Shown: positions 11,466 through 25,834, counted from the first letter of the stretch. The stretch is 64,000 nucleotides of DNA from Lactarius indigo (GCA_025766275.1 JAFKAC010000003.1:1240001-1304000); one strand, 5' to 3'. Translations and numbers: made by a program. Notes: generated by a model not told the origin, from the sequence alone.

Positions 11466-14400
11466 GTAAAACCATGCCTGAGACTTCTTGTCCTCGAGGA
11501 GAATCAACTTGTCAAGGTCTTTGCTTGTTTTATGAGCAAACCGTATTCCGCGGTCCTCGTTGATCACACGCTTCACTTGTGTCAGTGGGAGATCCCAGCT
11601 CAGTCGCAGCTTCTTCGTCCCGAACGTAAGGACACGATCAGCCGTCAGTAAAGTTACGCCATCTCCACCGGGAAGGTCTAATTTTTTGTCGTAAGCGGAA
11701 ACACGAGACGGACAAGCGAAGAAGGGCGTAAAACGTACTGATGTGTGCGACGTAAAACTCTTGTCGGTATGCGCCGTTCTCAACATCCTTCAGCCAATAC
11801 TGCCCAAGAGCTTCGCGTTCGGAGAACGGCTGTAAGTCTCGTTTAATCACCACGAGGTCCTTCATTTCTGAGAGCTGCTTACCACCAGTACCCGATCTGG
11901 GGGCACGTGTCGAGGCTATAATGTATTGGCTAAACCGCACGCCGGGTGAGTAACCGGTCACTCACCGATCTTATGCGTTCCCGTGCAGGGCGATCGAACA
12001 CAGTCGTGGTGTTACGGACACCTTTTGGAAGGCAACACCGTAAGTAGATGAATGACCAGCACCTGGAAGACTGTTGCATACCTTCAGAGAGATTGGAAGC
12101 AAGGTCAAAGAAACCAACGGCAGGTTTGGTGACGGCACTGTATGGACGTAGGTGTCATGGATTTTTACGACCATCTCGCGGGTATCAAACTCACCCGACC
12201 AAACCCTTTCCGACACCTTTGAAGAATCCGAGAGCCCCTTCAGATTCTGCACCCTCGATTGGTTTCATCTATCAAAGCGGTAATGAATTGGAAGGAAGGT
12301 AGTATAAAACGAACTCACGACCACGCCTTCCACGCCACTAGCTATACTGCTCGCGAGGGCCTCGGCTCCTGCAGTCACACCATAGCTATTGATACACGTC
12401 TGTCAGAAAAACGTTACTTGGTTCGAGGTCACGCCTTACATAGCATGGCGGGGTTTGTTCCGCCTTTGGTTCATGCGGCGGCGCTTCTGGTACTCGGAAT
12501 CAAGCGTTGCAGCAGATAGGCCTAACATCCTATGGTCTACAGTACAGCCGATGAATGGCGTGTCCACTTACCCTTGCCTATACTGCTGGTGACCTTTGTC
12601 ACGCTGTCGGAGAAGCCGAAAACGGTCTTCTTGACGAAACTGGCAGCTCCCTGGTATGATGTAGTGTGGTATAGAGGGCCAATGTGAAGAAGACACACCT
12701 TCGCAATCCCGACACCAAGGTCACGGTTACCACGCATGACAGCACCAGTGAAAGGCTCATAGAAGATGTCTGCCACACCAGAACTAACATTGGTAAACAG
12801 TCCAACTGGGTTACCAATAAAGTCTGCTGAGCCAAGGATGCGGTACAATTGCCGAAGGACGTCCTGGCGATAATGATACAAGATTCTCGTTTGAAGATCA
12901 GCAGGCGTCAAACGCATATCCTTGATTGCAAGGGCATTCATCTCTAGGGGTGCATCTTTGACGTTCCCAACGGCCATTGTCAGAGCATTGACTATGACAG
13001 CAAGAGGGTTCCGGAGTTCCAGTCTACGAAGACAATATTGAGCCTACTGTAGAGGCGAAAATGTAGGGCCACCTACTTCTCTTCCCCACTGACACGATCG
13101 GTACGCTCAAAGGACAGTGACAGGCGTATGGGCTGAAGCTCCAGGACTTCGAAATATAGGTTCTGTTCACTGGCTAGGTCTTCCGGCTCCGGTATTTCGA
13201 CGGGCTGCTCAATGAGAATACTGAATAAATGAAAATGAGGAATATTGAGCAAGTAAAAACAGGTGTCAAAACATACTGCGTCTGCTCTCCCTCCCAGGAA
13301 GCCCCACGAATTTTGCTTAATTCATACACCGAGTAGAGAAAGTCCTCATCCGCTTGAATAGTCAGGGCCTGCAGCAGGATTGAGCAGTATTTGACAAATA
13401 GTACACCATGCTCTGGGAGGTATCCGGTTAGTGAGACCCAGGAGGGCACTAATAAGTCGGAACTCACCTTGATCATTAAGCCAAGTCAACGAAAACTGGA
13501 CGGTTGGTAGGGCGGCTATATCACTAGCTTGCCCAGAAATCGGGGTTGGCTGCAAAACCACAGGGAAGGTGGCGTCGTGTAGCTGGTTGTCGATCTGAAC
13601 TGTGCCACAGGACAAATTGACAGACTGCGCAATGGAACTAGCAGTATAATCGACTTTGAGATGTTCCAACGACAAGTATACCACCTCAATAACGCGGCGA
13701 TTGACCAACGAGACGCCGATGCCGTCGAGATTCACATCAAGCATGAAACCTGGCTGGATATCGTCTGTGACTGCTTCAAACGCTTCAGTGCCGCTAGACA
13801 TCGTGTCTACTCGTAGACTTGGGCTAGAAGCACGAGATTTGGGACGATAGGGGCTAGTCTCTTCATTGTAGTTAGATAGTCGCAGAACCTGCTGACGACC
13901 TGATGCCCGAGCATCCATTGAGATTACGCCTATACCTCTTTCGTGCTGAAAAAAAGTAATTATTATCTCAAGAAGGACAAATGTAGATGTCACTACCAAC
14001 CTGAAATTTAAAAGGCACAAGATCGCCGATTTCGAGGATATCCACCTGCACGACGAGAACCATTGATGGACAAGAGCAGTTTCTTCTCTTTGGCCGCAGG
14101 GGAGTCCCATGCATATGGACAAGATGTGTGTTCCGGTAGTTGGTAGGTTGGGTACGTTTTAGCCGAGTCGACATTGGCGTGAGTGGCGTCCTAGCTGTAA
14201 GTGAGTCCTGAGGCGTTGTGTTACTACTTCAGGACCTACCATCTGGCACAAAGCTACTGCGTAACTGCTGTCGTTCTCGATCAAGAACGGCCAACCATCG
14301 TCCGCGAGGTTAAGGGAAACAAAGATGGTCGCCCCGTCCATCTTGATATCTGCTCGGATGAGGTGGGTTGTTCCCCCTTCCCCTGGCCGCCTCAATCTGA

Positions 14401-17400
14401 AATGGACCGAGCCTATGTCCTCTATGCTGATGGGGGGAGACCTAGCCAACCCTATGTTGATGATTTCTTCCTTCAGGAAGCTGAAAACTCACCATTGGTT
14501 GTTCATTCCAGGGAAAGCAACTGTGAGCAGTTTGTCCCTTGTTCGTAGAGTGTACAGAGGCACACGGTCCCCCGGGTCCAGTACAGATCTTCCGTGTGGC
14601 ACAACAGAATGTTCCCGGAAACACATCGTCTCGGTCAAGTTATTCTTTATGAGGAACCGAGGTGCAAGTGTTAGGATCTTTGTTAATTTATACTTGCCAA
14701 GGCCTTCTGTCCACGATAGCCCCACGTGGGTCTCTTCGTTCTTCTGGCTTTGCGAAGGTATTGCTAGAGCTGTGTCGGCGGTCGGAGCCTCAAGGCTTAT
14801 GGTCTGTAGAGGTCATAAGTACACGGCGATACGAAAAGAGGAAGGTTGACCAATCACCTTGGACCACGACGACTTGCCAACCGAAAAGGTGAATTCGTTT
14901 CCACTGCTACTTGCATGACACAGCACTGTTCACACGTAGTCAAGAAATGTCATGAGTCAGTATGTAGTGTCGGCAAGACGTACGGAAGGGCGACGTGTCT
15001 TTTGATACGCGGAAAATGTCAGCAGAGGCCATATAATGAGGTATTGAGACGTACCTGTCTGCGTTTCCCCTGCGACATCCTGAGGGGGGCCGGTCCTATT
15101 GGGGCGCACAGACCTCACGGAGAATGGAAGGCCAGTTTTGTTGATAATAATGTAGGGCGAGTAAATTTGAACCTTCACTGCCCCACCTGAATCAGGTGGT
15201 CGACTTTGCGTACATCAGCGTTACATCAAGACGACTCGGCACCACAGAGCTCACACATAATTGAGCCTCAAATCAAGCTTGCGTCCTTGGGCATCTTGCA
15301 GGGTCAATCGATTCTCAATGTCGAAGTCAGAGTGCCCGTCCGTGTTGATGATACCAAATTCACTAGCTTTGAAGGCTATAAAGAGCCTAATGAGCTTTCA
15401 GTGTCCATTGACTAGACCACCAACCTGTGTCGTTAATCTCAATGTTAAGTAGGACTAGATGAGAGAGCTCGACAGAGTGTATCGGCATAATACCACCTGC
15501 GCGGAGATAGCTTCTCCAGTTCTGGTCAGTGTCCTTGTCATATATTCTATACTGTAGGTTGTATGGCAACAAGTTTTCGAGCTGTATCGGTGCCATGAGG
15601 TCAAGATCCATCTTCGGGTATCGTCTAAGTTTCGCAGTGATGTGGTGAGCAGGAGGTTGGACACCTACGGATAGCACTTACCGCCAGCTTGCAGGTGGAC
15701 CAGTAGCGTCTGTCTTCACAAAAGCGTGGAATCGGAATGTGGCTTCTGAAGGATCTCGGTGTTCGCAGTGAAGAACCAAGAAACGAGATCTCGACTGAGA
15801 GTCCACTAGATCTTCCAAGGTTTTAGGATTGGACCACCGGTAGCCAAAGCCCTCTGCGAGTTTATCTCAGAACAAACTTCTCCCAAATGGATGAGGCTAC
15901 TCACGATCGGGTTGTACCCTGAGCTTGCTCCTCCCAACCTTCACAAGAGGAAGAGAATAATCCTGACCGGGAGCTGTATGCCTTGTGAGCCTATATCCTC
16001 ACACAGTTTGTAGAATGTCGCACCCAGCTTAACAATAACGCCGCCGCCGCCGCCAGATTGATCACTGCCTTCGCCAACGGCGATCTCTAGAGGATACAGA
16101 GTCCGGTTTTGAACTCTATATGTCGACCGAAGAGTGACAATTTTTGTGCTCGCCTCGACCCTGACCTCACAGAGTAGCCGGTTGTAGCATTTTTCGATCT
16201 TCGGCCTCAGCGCAAAGGTATATTCTCCTTCTCTGTCGACTGGGACACCGCTCAGTTTCTCCCATGCTTGGTCAACGAACTGGATGGTAATGTTGCTATC
16301 ACCAGACGGGGTGTGCTTGATATCCATATCAGCGCAAGTTCATAATGTACCGTATGCGTGGACTCACCTCGCGCATTGTCCTCCAGTCATCGAAGCGCCA
16401 GTCTACCGTTTCACCGTCGTTGACTATGGTAGCATTATTTCTCCTCACATCACCAGGATCACTTTCCGCACCGGACCACAGACGAAGTGTGGTCCCTGTG
16501 AGGTTGCGAATGCGATATGGAGCGCGGCTCCCTCTTGCTTTCTGAAGAACGTGCTCTCTTTCCCGACTGAGTGAGTTGAGGGTTTCAAGGGCGAGCTCAA
16601 TGAAGGCGGTGCTCAGATTTAGGTTCAAACGCTCAGTTGAAGTCACTTTGGTCGTAAGCGCGTACGAAGGAAGCTCTCGAGAAACCTACGTGCCCGTCAT
16701 TACAGCAGTCGTGAGGTGCTAAAGGGGACCTACCGAGGTAGTAAAAGTCCAAGGGTCGGTCACTAGGGATAGTGCGTTGAGAAAAGTAGGTGAGTGTTTA
16801 GAAATACATACATGGCTCCCAGTGAGAATTTGTCAAATTCCAATAGTTGATCGAGGTTTCGACGGTAGTCGCCGCCCGCAGCTTCCAACCGTCAGACTTG
16901 TGGAAGGAGTAACGTGTGTACAACATACCTCTCCGGACCAGTCATTGAGACCCACAACAAATGGCCTGACAACGAGGTGTAGCAAGGGTTGTTCGTGCAA
17001 GTCACCAATTAGAATCAGGCGGAACCCATCAAAGGAAGCCTTGAGCTAAACTAGGGTTCATCAGATTATCCAGTTGTGAACTTTCTCTACGAACCTGTTC
17101 TTTCGACAACACCACGTGTGCTGTACCCAAAAGCTGGTTGTTAGGCTGGCCCCGATTCGATACTATGCCTTGAGTGGGTCCTCCAGAAACCCGACCTGTC
17201 GTTGAGGCTGCTAAAGAAGGGCGAGTTGGCTTAGAGCTGGAGACAACACTTGTTTGTTTTCCGTAGGCATCTACGGCCTTATTAACGATGGTCAAGATCA
17301 GCATAATATCGCGGTAAGATGCCCGTAGGACTATAGGTTTGAATGCGATATCAACACTGGTCATCTGTTGCAGCGATAATTTCCGGTTGTCCAAAGCAAG

Positions 17401-20400
17401 AGTAAGATCGACATCGTCCAAGATTCGGGCTTCTTCTGGCCTTCCCATGCGTAGCAGAGACATTCCAGCGCGGGTCATGGTGAGCGCAAGGATTCCCTGA
17501 ATTAAACGTAAGGTAACCAATTTGGGAAACATGAACAGCGCAAAACGTGCCTGTTGAGAAAGAGATATTTGAGCAACCGCCAAGCGTATTGCTTGGGAAT
17601 CAGAATCGAGATCATCCTCGAGAACGCTGATTGACACGTCATGTAAGTCAATCCTGAATTGGACACTCGCTTGCTCGTCAGGGGCGGGGTTTGGTTTTCC
17701 TCTTTCTAAGGCCTTGGGAACGTCCGTTTCGTCTACACCTGGATCAGGATCCTCGAAAGCGCTTGTGAAGAACTCCGTAAGTGCGAACACAGGGGCAAGA
17801 GAGAATAGGATATGTGGCGAATCCACAGTTAGAACAGCGAGGGAAGAGCGTTCAGAACCGCTGGCTGAAGTGTAGAGAAGCATGAACTGATTCCTATCGT
17901 GCTGAGCCGCAGGTATGATCTCACGGAACTTAGAGGGCGCTGGGGTAGTATTGCTCATTGTGAATGACCTGAGTACCACCTGAGCCTCCATTGCGCCATC
18001 AGACAGCGTCTTCACGCGCACGCTATTGTCGCTCAATGCAAACCTGGCGATGCCGTGTTCCTTCAAGCTGGCTTCGGTAGTTGCTTGACGGTCAAATAGT
18101 TGGAGTTTGACAGTATTCACGGTGAATACTAGATCCAGCGTGGTTCTAGGCTGAGTGCTGCCTGGGTGTCCATCCAGCTCAGGGCGTAAATCGACTGTTG
18201 ATTCGTTGTAAGACTCGAGCTTGACGGGGGAGTGCTCTACAACTCCACGACTACTTGCAGCGGGCTCAGCCTGGACTGAGCCTTCTGGAACTCCTGCTAA
18301 GGTGCGTGGAATTGACCGAGAAAGCGCCATGAGCATCCCGTATTGGACTTCTGTTAACGCGAGCTTGATTTCAGACACCTTTATGTTCACCTAGTTAAGA
18401 TGGTCTCGTCAGATAATATTTAATTTTTTCATAGTGAACCTCACCTCAGTGTCTGGTCGATGTGCTTCGTCGAATATGCCACCGGACTGGATAATCTCTG
18501 CGGCAATGGTTATATCATCAATCATCTTGAGTGTGGAAGGATTTCCATCATAAAATATTGTTGAGACGAGTTGCATGCCGCGGAGGCTAGCTTCAGTTCT
18601 TGGTATGGCACCTTGATAGGTATTGCTTGCCGTAATCTCACCGAGACGCATGGTCAGTGAATCACGAGAAGAAGACGGATTCGAGGGAAAGATGACGATC
18701 GGAGTCTTTACGGAGATATTGAACCCCATGCGCTCGATTTCGGAGGCACGTTGAACAGCAACTTCGGTAGCAGTGTCGTATAAACCTTTAAGCCTAGCTA
18801 GTTTCAAGAGAAAGACGTAGATGTCGTGCAAAGGCTGCTCCAGGTAATGGAAAGTCACTGACGCCGCCGCAAGAGAAACTGACGAGTTGATTCCTTTCTC
18901 GGCCTCCAGATCTCGGGGGTTGAATGTCACGTATCTGAATTCAGCCAGGTGATCACCTTCAATGAACATCAGTTTCTTGAAGTCCAGTGACGACGTTTCT
19001 GTTCCAGAGTCATCGCTAAGCGATAAACTTCCCAACCGTACGTGCACGTCCATAGTATCACCCAGTAACACGGATGCGTCTGCAGTCGATAAGGATAATG
19101 TGGCGATACGAGAGCCAGCATCGGTAATGGTGACTGGAATCTGTCAGAACCACGCTCCTCTTATGTAGAGTACAAAACCCCTACCTTCAACACTGGCAAG
19201 CTTTACAAAGAGACGAAGTTTACCAGTCCGTTGTACTGACGACGATTCCGGTGTCGGCTCAACAATTACCGTAGTGCTTTCGACGACGGTAGAGGGTTCG
19301 CCAGGAGTAGGTGAAGACGGAACAAACGTGGTCATGATGAGGTCGTACAACGTTAGGAGAGGCTCCGGCGCAGTCCAGAATATGACCGTAGATACGTCCA
19401 CAGTGATGTCTTGATCAAATCCCTCAAAGTCCGGCGAGGTATTCTGGACACGCGTGTAATCTACGCGGAGAAGATCCTTTCCGTCAATGGACCCATCTGC
19501 AGAAGAGAGGAGTTGAAGAGGTTCAAAGCCTGGCTCTGCAACTTTCATGGATAAGGAGCTATCAATTTGTAAGTTGCGACCTTTAGGCAGTCGAGGGGAA
19601 AACAGACCCAAGCCGGACCCCGATCTTCATATTATGTTGGGTGAGCGAGAGCATCAACGAGAAGGCATCAAAAGAAACATGTCCAAGAGGTTTCTCGCTC
19701 GCCAAGCTTTGGGATTTGTATAGAGACGCACGTAGGGTAGTCACTTGGAATGAAAGCTCGAACATTCGCTGTCCCAGCCCCGGATCCTAGTGGCGACGTA
19801 AATGCGACGATCAAAACTAGTTAGGATAGCTCAAAGGTATGCGCACCTCGCGACTCTTATCGTCCGCAGACTGTTCATCTTCTGCGTCCTCAGAGTCGGT
19901 TTCGTCGACGTTGTACTCCGTTTCGGGAAGATCGAAGAGCCCCGACGATAAGGGATAGTCAGACGATGCGACTGTCTTCGAATCGACGACGGAGTTGTCA
20001 AATCTTGGTATAGTGACATCGATAAGACGTAGAATGGACTTGTATTTGGAGTCAGAGAAATTCAGCTGTAGCGTAGGTAACTTTCCAGAGATCTTGAAGC
20101 GAGCCAGGCTGATGACACTCGGCACAATTGAATTCTGGACCTGTAGATCGATGCTGACTCGTTCGATGATATGAAGTGAAGAATTATTGAGTGATGTTAA
20201 TGCGTTTCTGCATGATTGCAGATCTCCCCCGAGGACGAACTGACGCGAATATTAGAGGTGTCGTGTAGTTCAAACGAGTGTCTACCTGTGCATCCTCCAG
20301 CTTGAGATTAAGCTTGTCATACATGAGCGATTCAAGCCTCGCATAATCATCGTCTGTATATTGCTGGGCCCGTTTGAGATGAACCTGCCGGATGGCCTCC

Positions 20401-23143
20401 TTGCTTGCCAAGTCGCTTTCGATGGAGATGTGACCGGCATCGATAAGAAGATGCGTACACTTATGAGTAGAGATGCTGCAAAATCTTAGATAACAAAGAG
20501 TATAAAACCACGAACGCATTTACCTTTCGGGTATGATAATAATTGGCGCCTTCATATCTACATGAAGATCAATTGTCTTGTGAGTCTGCAACGCATACTC
20601 GAGGCCAGCTCGTGTTTCCTTGCGCAAGCCTTCGATTGCGCCACCGGCTGCAGTCTACGAGGGTGCGAGTGAGTGATGATGAAGCAATCAGAATGTTCAC
20701 ACCCACAAGTAACGCTTCGACAGACTCAAGCCGGTCTTCCGGGGGCTTGAAAAACTTGTATATTGCTTCCACATATCCCCTATGATACACAACCTCCATA
20801 TGTCTCATCCGAATCGCGAGCGTGGTATCAGCTCGTTCATCGAGTGGATTGTTCTCAAACCTCATGTACAAAAAGGGGTCTTTGGGATCAGCCTCTGTCG
20901 TGCTGCCCAACGCCGGTGAGTCCTGTTTGACATGGACTATTTGGGGGAACAGTGTATCTCTTGTCGTACCATCGAAAACGCTGAACCCGCCAAGTGAGGT
21001 GGAAGCCTCTAAATTGTCGCGTCGTTGAATGGCTATTGCCTGAAATTCGTCAAAAATCACGGAGGTAATCTCTTTTGCAATTCCATGCGGGTCCGTTTTC
21101 AAGGCAAATGACCCCCTCTTAAGCTGCGTTTGGACCCTCATCTTAAGGGCGTCCTTTGGCAGCTCAAACGATTCAGCGAGAGCCGCTTTCTCGTCGTAGT
21201 CAAGAACTTCGTATAATTCTTGTCGTTGTTGGTCGGTCATGTTTTCGAATGGTGATTCTTGCGTCGGCTGCGTCGGCGGTTCAGAGCTTGAAGAGCCCCA
21301 AACAGGAAGCCAGCTTGTCCAACTGGAATTCTGCGCTGTCACCCGCTTCTTCTCATCCTCGACTTGCTTCCGTAGCGTGCCATCCTTGCGCAATTCCGAG
21401 CGCGAAATGGATCTGTAGAACCGAATATCCTCGTACGAGAGTTTTTTATCCAATGCCTCGAGCTCCCACAGTTCCTAAGAACAGATGAGTCCCAAGTGCC
21501 ACGACGACGACAAAGACCACACCTCAATCGAACAACTATTTAGTTGCTTCCCCTTGAAGAGTTCGACGTAACGACGACGGTCGTCGCGGCGCTCGGCAAA
21601 AAAGGCCCACGTCCATCTGCGCCTTCGCTCCCGAACACTATCAAGGATAGCACTTCCTGCAAAGGTAAGGAGTGCGCGAGGTCGATTTTCCTTGAATTCT
21701 TCTGGACGTCGATATTTTGCGAACTAGACCGACTTTGGTGGGTGACAGCGCACGTAGAGTTAACATGAAAGTCGCGTACTCGTGATTTTCTTCTCAACAA
21801 GGGGATAGTCTCCAACAAAGAAATGATGTCCTTGAACTGATGATCGTCAAGAAGAACCCCGATTTCGGGAAACACGAGTTGAATATCGAATCGAGGGGTA
21901 TCCTGCGTTGCGTTTTGCCGCAAGACAACCTATTATCGCGGTTGGATGCAGAAAAACATGCATTGCAAAATCCATCTTACCCTGCCTTCTCCAGAGACTG
22001 GCTTCAAAATGAATTGGTGATTTTGGGGAGCCCCTTCCCGCGCAATCTGGAGACCTAGTCATAAATCATGTAATGATGCACAAATGGAAGTACGAAACCA
22101 TGGAGGTGAATTGCTCCACAGCGGTCTCGTAAGACTGCCCGGACATGCTCTGTGCGTCTGTGTCAAAGTAACACGCCAAATATTCCAGCTTCGCCAACTG
22201 CCCTAGCGTTAGGGAGTAACAATAATTCAACAAGTCGACTCACTTTATGTACAGTTTTGCTGCTTCCCTCGATGAAAGCGGGCACCCAATTCTCGTCGAC
22301 TGAAACCGCCGAGAAACTAGACAGTGTGATACCTACGGCGAATGGATGCTAGCAGGACTAATAGTCAAGATCCGTTTAAATTCCCGGTTTTTTATTTGCA
22401 GACGTACACCTGGAACACTGATGTTATCTTCGTACCGGATGTGCACGTTCTTAACGGTCACTTGAATGTTGTTGAGAAGTTTTGCGAGGAACGACGCAAC
22501 AAAGCCTTGGTTTTCTGCACTGCCTCCGGTACCTTCAATGCGATCAGCTAAGATCACTGCAATATTATCGAATACAATATCATACCTTCGACTCCAGCTG
22601 CTCGCATTTGGAGCACCTCAGCGTTCTGAAGGCGCTCTAATTTGGCGCCTTGCATGCGGCCCTCGAGTTCGTCCGGATCTTCACCATCCTCCTTGCGCGG
22701 GACGACAAGAAGATAAACGTCTTCGATGAGAACTTCGACGGGCTGGTTTCCCAGATTAAACCAATGCAACGATAAAGAAAACTTTCCCAAGTGGCCTGTC
22801 CCAATATATTAATGAGTTTTTTCTGAGGCAGAGAGAGGGCACACCTTCAGAAACATCAATTGGAAGTCGAAATGAATCCAAAGCGCCCTTCTTGATGCGA
22901 AGTTTTCCCAAAGTTACTTGACCTGATCCGTATACGATGTCACTGCCGCCATTTGATTTAAGCGGAATCGACTCACCTTGAACGATCCCAAGGTTGAGTA
23001 AGCCCATATCCAGATTTTCAACATAAGGGGCGAGAAAGCGACTGAAAACCTAGGCGCAGATGAGAATACGGCATATTGAACGGGAAAAGGGTGTGTACAA
23101 TCCCCAGGAGTTCTTTGAGAGGGTTGGTGAACCATCGTGACAT
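11409..23143 (-). CDS. VPS13: VPS13 lipid-transfer protein
   Basis: A very large multi-exon minus-strand gene, about 3,000 residues. The start codon at 23143 gives MSRWFTNPLKELLGI. Intron 23098-23050 then leads into VFSRFLAPYVENLD, the classic chorein-domain N-terminus. It continues with GQVTLGKLRIKKGALDSFRL, a lipid-binding groove segment, and VTVKNVHIRYEDNISVPG (near 22400). The middle holds long repeats of the extended groove. VAB (adaptor-binding) repeats appear as IRNLTGTTLRLW (about 16500), VQNRTLYPLEIAVG (16100), LLPYNLQYRIYDKD (15560) and IIINKTGLPFSVR (15140). The ATG2-like C-terminal motif NPVGLFTNVSSGVADIFYEP is near 12750, and the end carries a PH-like fold (VLTFGTKKLRLSWDLPLTQV). 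VPS13 proteins bridge organelles at contact sites and move phospholipids in bulk. Not every exon boundary was resolved. Confidence 0.93.
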
Positions 23144-23694
23144 AACTTGGACTAGTCGTGGTCGTTTCCGTAATCGATGAGGAGACCTTCAAACACGCGC
23201 CAACGGTTAGGTTATCCAGAAGAGAACAATGGGCGCGCTTCGTAGCGGTGGAGGTGAACGGTCAGAGCCTTGAAAGGCCTTAACGATTGAATAATACGTC
23301 ATTGGAGGTGCGTGTGTGATATGATTATATAATGTTGATCCGAATTTGGAAATGAATTACGCTAGCCTTATTATTGAAGCGGGGCGCGACTTTGGAGTGC
23401 TTTCGGGATCTATTCATTGGTGGAAATTTCGAACGTACTCATCACCTCGTTTCTTTACATGTGGAGATAGAGAGGCACACCAAAGGTTTCGCGAACCGCG
23501 ATCGTCTGGATATCCCGAAAAGTGATCCTCACTGTATCAAACTCAGTCGGCGGCGAAAATGGCTTCGGCATGGAACCTAGATCACGGTGTCCTCGTGGGC
23601 TACCATATTTAACCCGGGCTTCGAGGGATATTTGCCGCCACTATACATACCTTTCGGTTTCAAGTATATCCCTCACCCACTCTTCGCTATCACC
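23144..23694. promoter_or_regulatory. Divergent intergenic region
   Basis: About 550 bases separate the VPS13 start codon (minus) from the small gene at 23695 (plus). No gene was seen. A tattta element lies near 23608 and pyrimidine-rich sequence precedes the plus-strand start. Confidence 0.4.
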
Positions 23695-24247
23695 ATGTTG
23701 TCTCTACACCCTCAGCCGCTGAACAGTATCCCAGATGCTCGTCAGGATGCACCATGCGTGAACGAGGTCTGATGAGACCAACTACGCCTTGAGGTGGTCG
23801 TGTGACTAATTCGCTTCCGTTCCTCACAGCTGGGCGACGTTCGTGATGCCTTAAAACCCATCACAGAGTATGTATTTATCGCTCTGACGCACGATTCTTG
23901 CATTTTTAATCACAAATGGCAGACTGCTTACTTCGACACATGAGGAGTCTGTGAGACTTTACTGTACAGTGCCGACATGGTCCCCATCGTCAGACATGTG
24001 TATGTTGGACCGAAAATCACCCCAAGAGGAAACAAACTGACTAGGATATGCCTCAGGCATTGACCTTCATGACCTTAACGACCTACGATCCCGCTCACTG
24101 GTCTTCATCCACGATCTAGTCAACTCTTTGCGTGAATCTGGCGTACGCAGACTAGTATATACAGTCATCGACACCACTGAAGGATTTCTGAATTTTAGGT
24201 CAGAGCTTCCTACACGCTCGCGCCATCCAGTTCGCCGATGTGCCTGA
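23695..24247 (+). CDS. Small protein of unknown function
   Basis: Four exons keep one frame through three short introns with good splice ends: 23695-23766, 23830-23867, 23923-23999 and 24057-24247, giving about 125 residues. The start is MLSLHPQPLNSIPDARQD; later exons read LGDVRDALKPITE, SVRLYCTVPTWSPSS and SLVFIHDLVNSLRESGVRRL. The coherent phase across all junctions is the main support. No signal peptide, membrane helix or family was recognised. A further 3' exon is possible, because the last about 50 bases read less convincingly. It lies in tandem with the ELO gene and diverges from VPS13. Confidence 0.5.
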
Positions 24248-24576
24248 TCTGTGCCTGCCACTCACGACTGAACAAGAACGCGATTCAACTTTCGGCGCAA
24301 GACGCCTATACTAAATTGAAAACGGGAACCCGGTAAGATTGGGCTCATTTTTAATTTTGCATTACGGTGAGCTGAGATAATGGAATAGAGAACGGGTACT
24401 TTTAGTTGAGTTAGAAGAGGGACCGGCTCTGGTGGTCACGTAGCATAGACCCGTTTTGTAATTTTGCCCCGAGAATTTAAATTCCGATCATGACCGGAAG
24501 ATTTCGGTACCGGCGCTGTTCTGAGTGGCTCACAACTCTTTCCCGTGTTTGTTCTCCTCCCCGCTTTCGTCTCGTC

Positions 24577-25834
24577 ATGGCTCCCCTCGCGGATTTTCTT
24601 CTCAAACATGCCCCCATTCCTCATCTCCCCTACCACTTAACCCATTATGTACGTGGTGCGACCCCCCTTTCGACCCAGCCAGTCGTCCTCAGCGTTCTTG
24701 CTGGCTATCTCGCCACCATCTTCGGCATTCGCGAGATTATGAAGACACGTCAACCGCAAAAGCTCACCTTCCTATTCCAAGTCCACAACGCCGTTCTCAG
24801 TTCCGGTAGCGCTCTCCTTCTCGTCCTCATGCTCGAGGAGATCGTCCCCATCTACTGGCGACATGGTCTCTTCCGCGCGCTCTGCGGTGCTGAAGCTTGG
24901 ACCGAGGTTGGTAATTCTTAGTTGAACATTCTGACAACCGAACTAACTCTTCCGTAGCGTATGGAGCTGTATTATATCATCAATTACTATATCAAATATG
25001 TTGAGCTACTCGACACCGTCTTCCTTGCGCTGAAGAAAAAACCTCTAGGTCTGTGTCATGAACACGGTGACAGATAGTGTCATTGACATACTTCTAGCCT
25101 TCCTGCACGTATACCATCATTCTGCGACGGCCTTCCTTTGTTTCACATCAACTCAACGGGAAGACCAGCATCGTAATTCGGTTTCCTCCCCTCACTCTTC
25201 CCCGATTAACTGCTTTTTTTTTTTTTTGCAGTCATGGACCGTCATCACGCAGAACTTGGCTGTTCATGTCCTCATGTGTAAGTGGGCTTCAAGATCTATC
25301 CTGTGAGGTTACCTCATTACCACGCAGACTACTATTACTATGCCACTGCCGGCGGTGCCAAGATATGGGTCCGTAGACACATTTGACTCTCTGCTGGAGT
25401 GGTCATTGATTATTGCCTATTTTCTGTCCTTGCATTTTTAGTGGAAGAAGTACTTGACCACCATGCAGATCGTTCAATTCGTCGTAGACCTGCACCTCGT
25501 ATACTTCGGGAGTGAGTTAAAATGTCTCACAATTGGAATTGATGCTCTAACATTGTCATTTTGGGTAGCGTACTCTTATTTTGCCAGCACTTATTGGCCC
25601 CAGCTTCCGGTGCTGGGTACCTGCCACGGGACAGAGTCGGCTGCTGTGTTTGGCTGCGCGCTACTGTCGAGCTATCTCCTGCTCTTCATCAAGTTCTACA
25701 TCGATACGTACAAGAAGCCGGCTCGGGGCAAGAAATCAGTTACGAATGGACATGCGACCGCAAACGGGAATGGGTTTGTGCTCTTCACGCTTGACCCCAG
25801 TTCACGACTAAGGAGTATTTTGTTGACAGGTTGA
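24577..25834 (+). CDS. ELO-family fatty-acid elongase, apparent frameshift
   Basis: 3-ketoacyl-CoA synthase of the ER membrane that extends long-chain acyl-CoA. Exons: 24577-24906, 24958-25048, 25098-25172, 25233-25277, 25328-25368, 25442-25511 and 25569-25834. Signatures include NYYIKYVELLDTVFLALKKK, the catalytic His box HVYHHS, HVLMYYYYATAGGAKIW and TTMQIVQFVVDLHLVYFG. The chosen ATG matches the usual family start; an in-frame ATG at 24490 would add 29 residues. In exon 3 the frame carrying HVYHHSATAFLCFT must shift by one base near 25148 (an extra T) to read the family-typical QLNGKTSI and to match the phase of the next exon (SWTV). Intron 4 has a run of about 15 T before its acceptor. 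Unless the base is an assembly error, this copy is probably non-functional. Confidence 0.88.

Noticed and set aside
11409..23143. Many plus-strand open frames opposite VPS13
   Set aside because: They overlap well-supported VPS13 exons, have no recognisable motifs and are shadows of the real frame.
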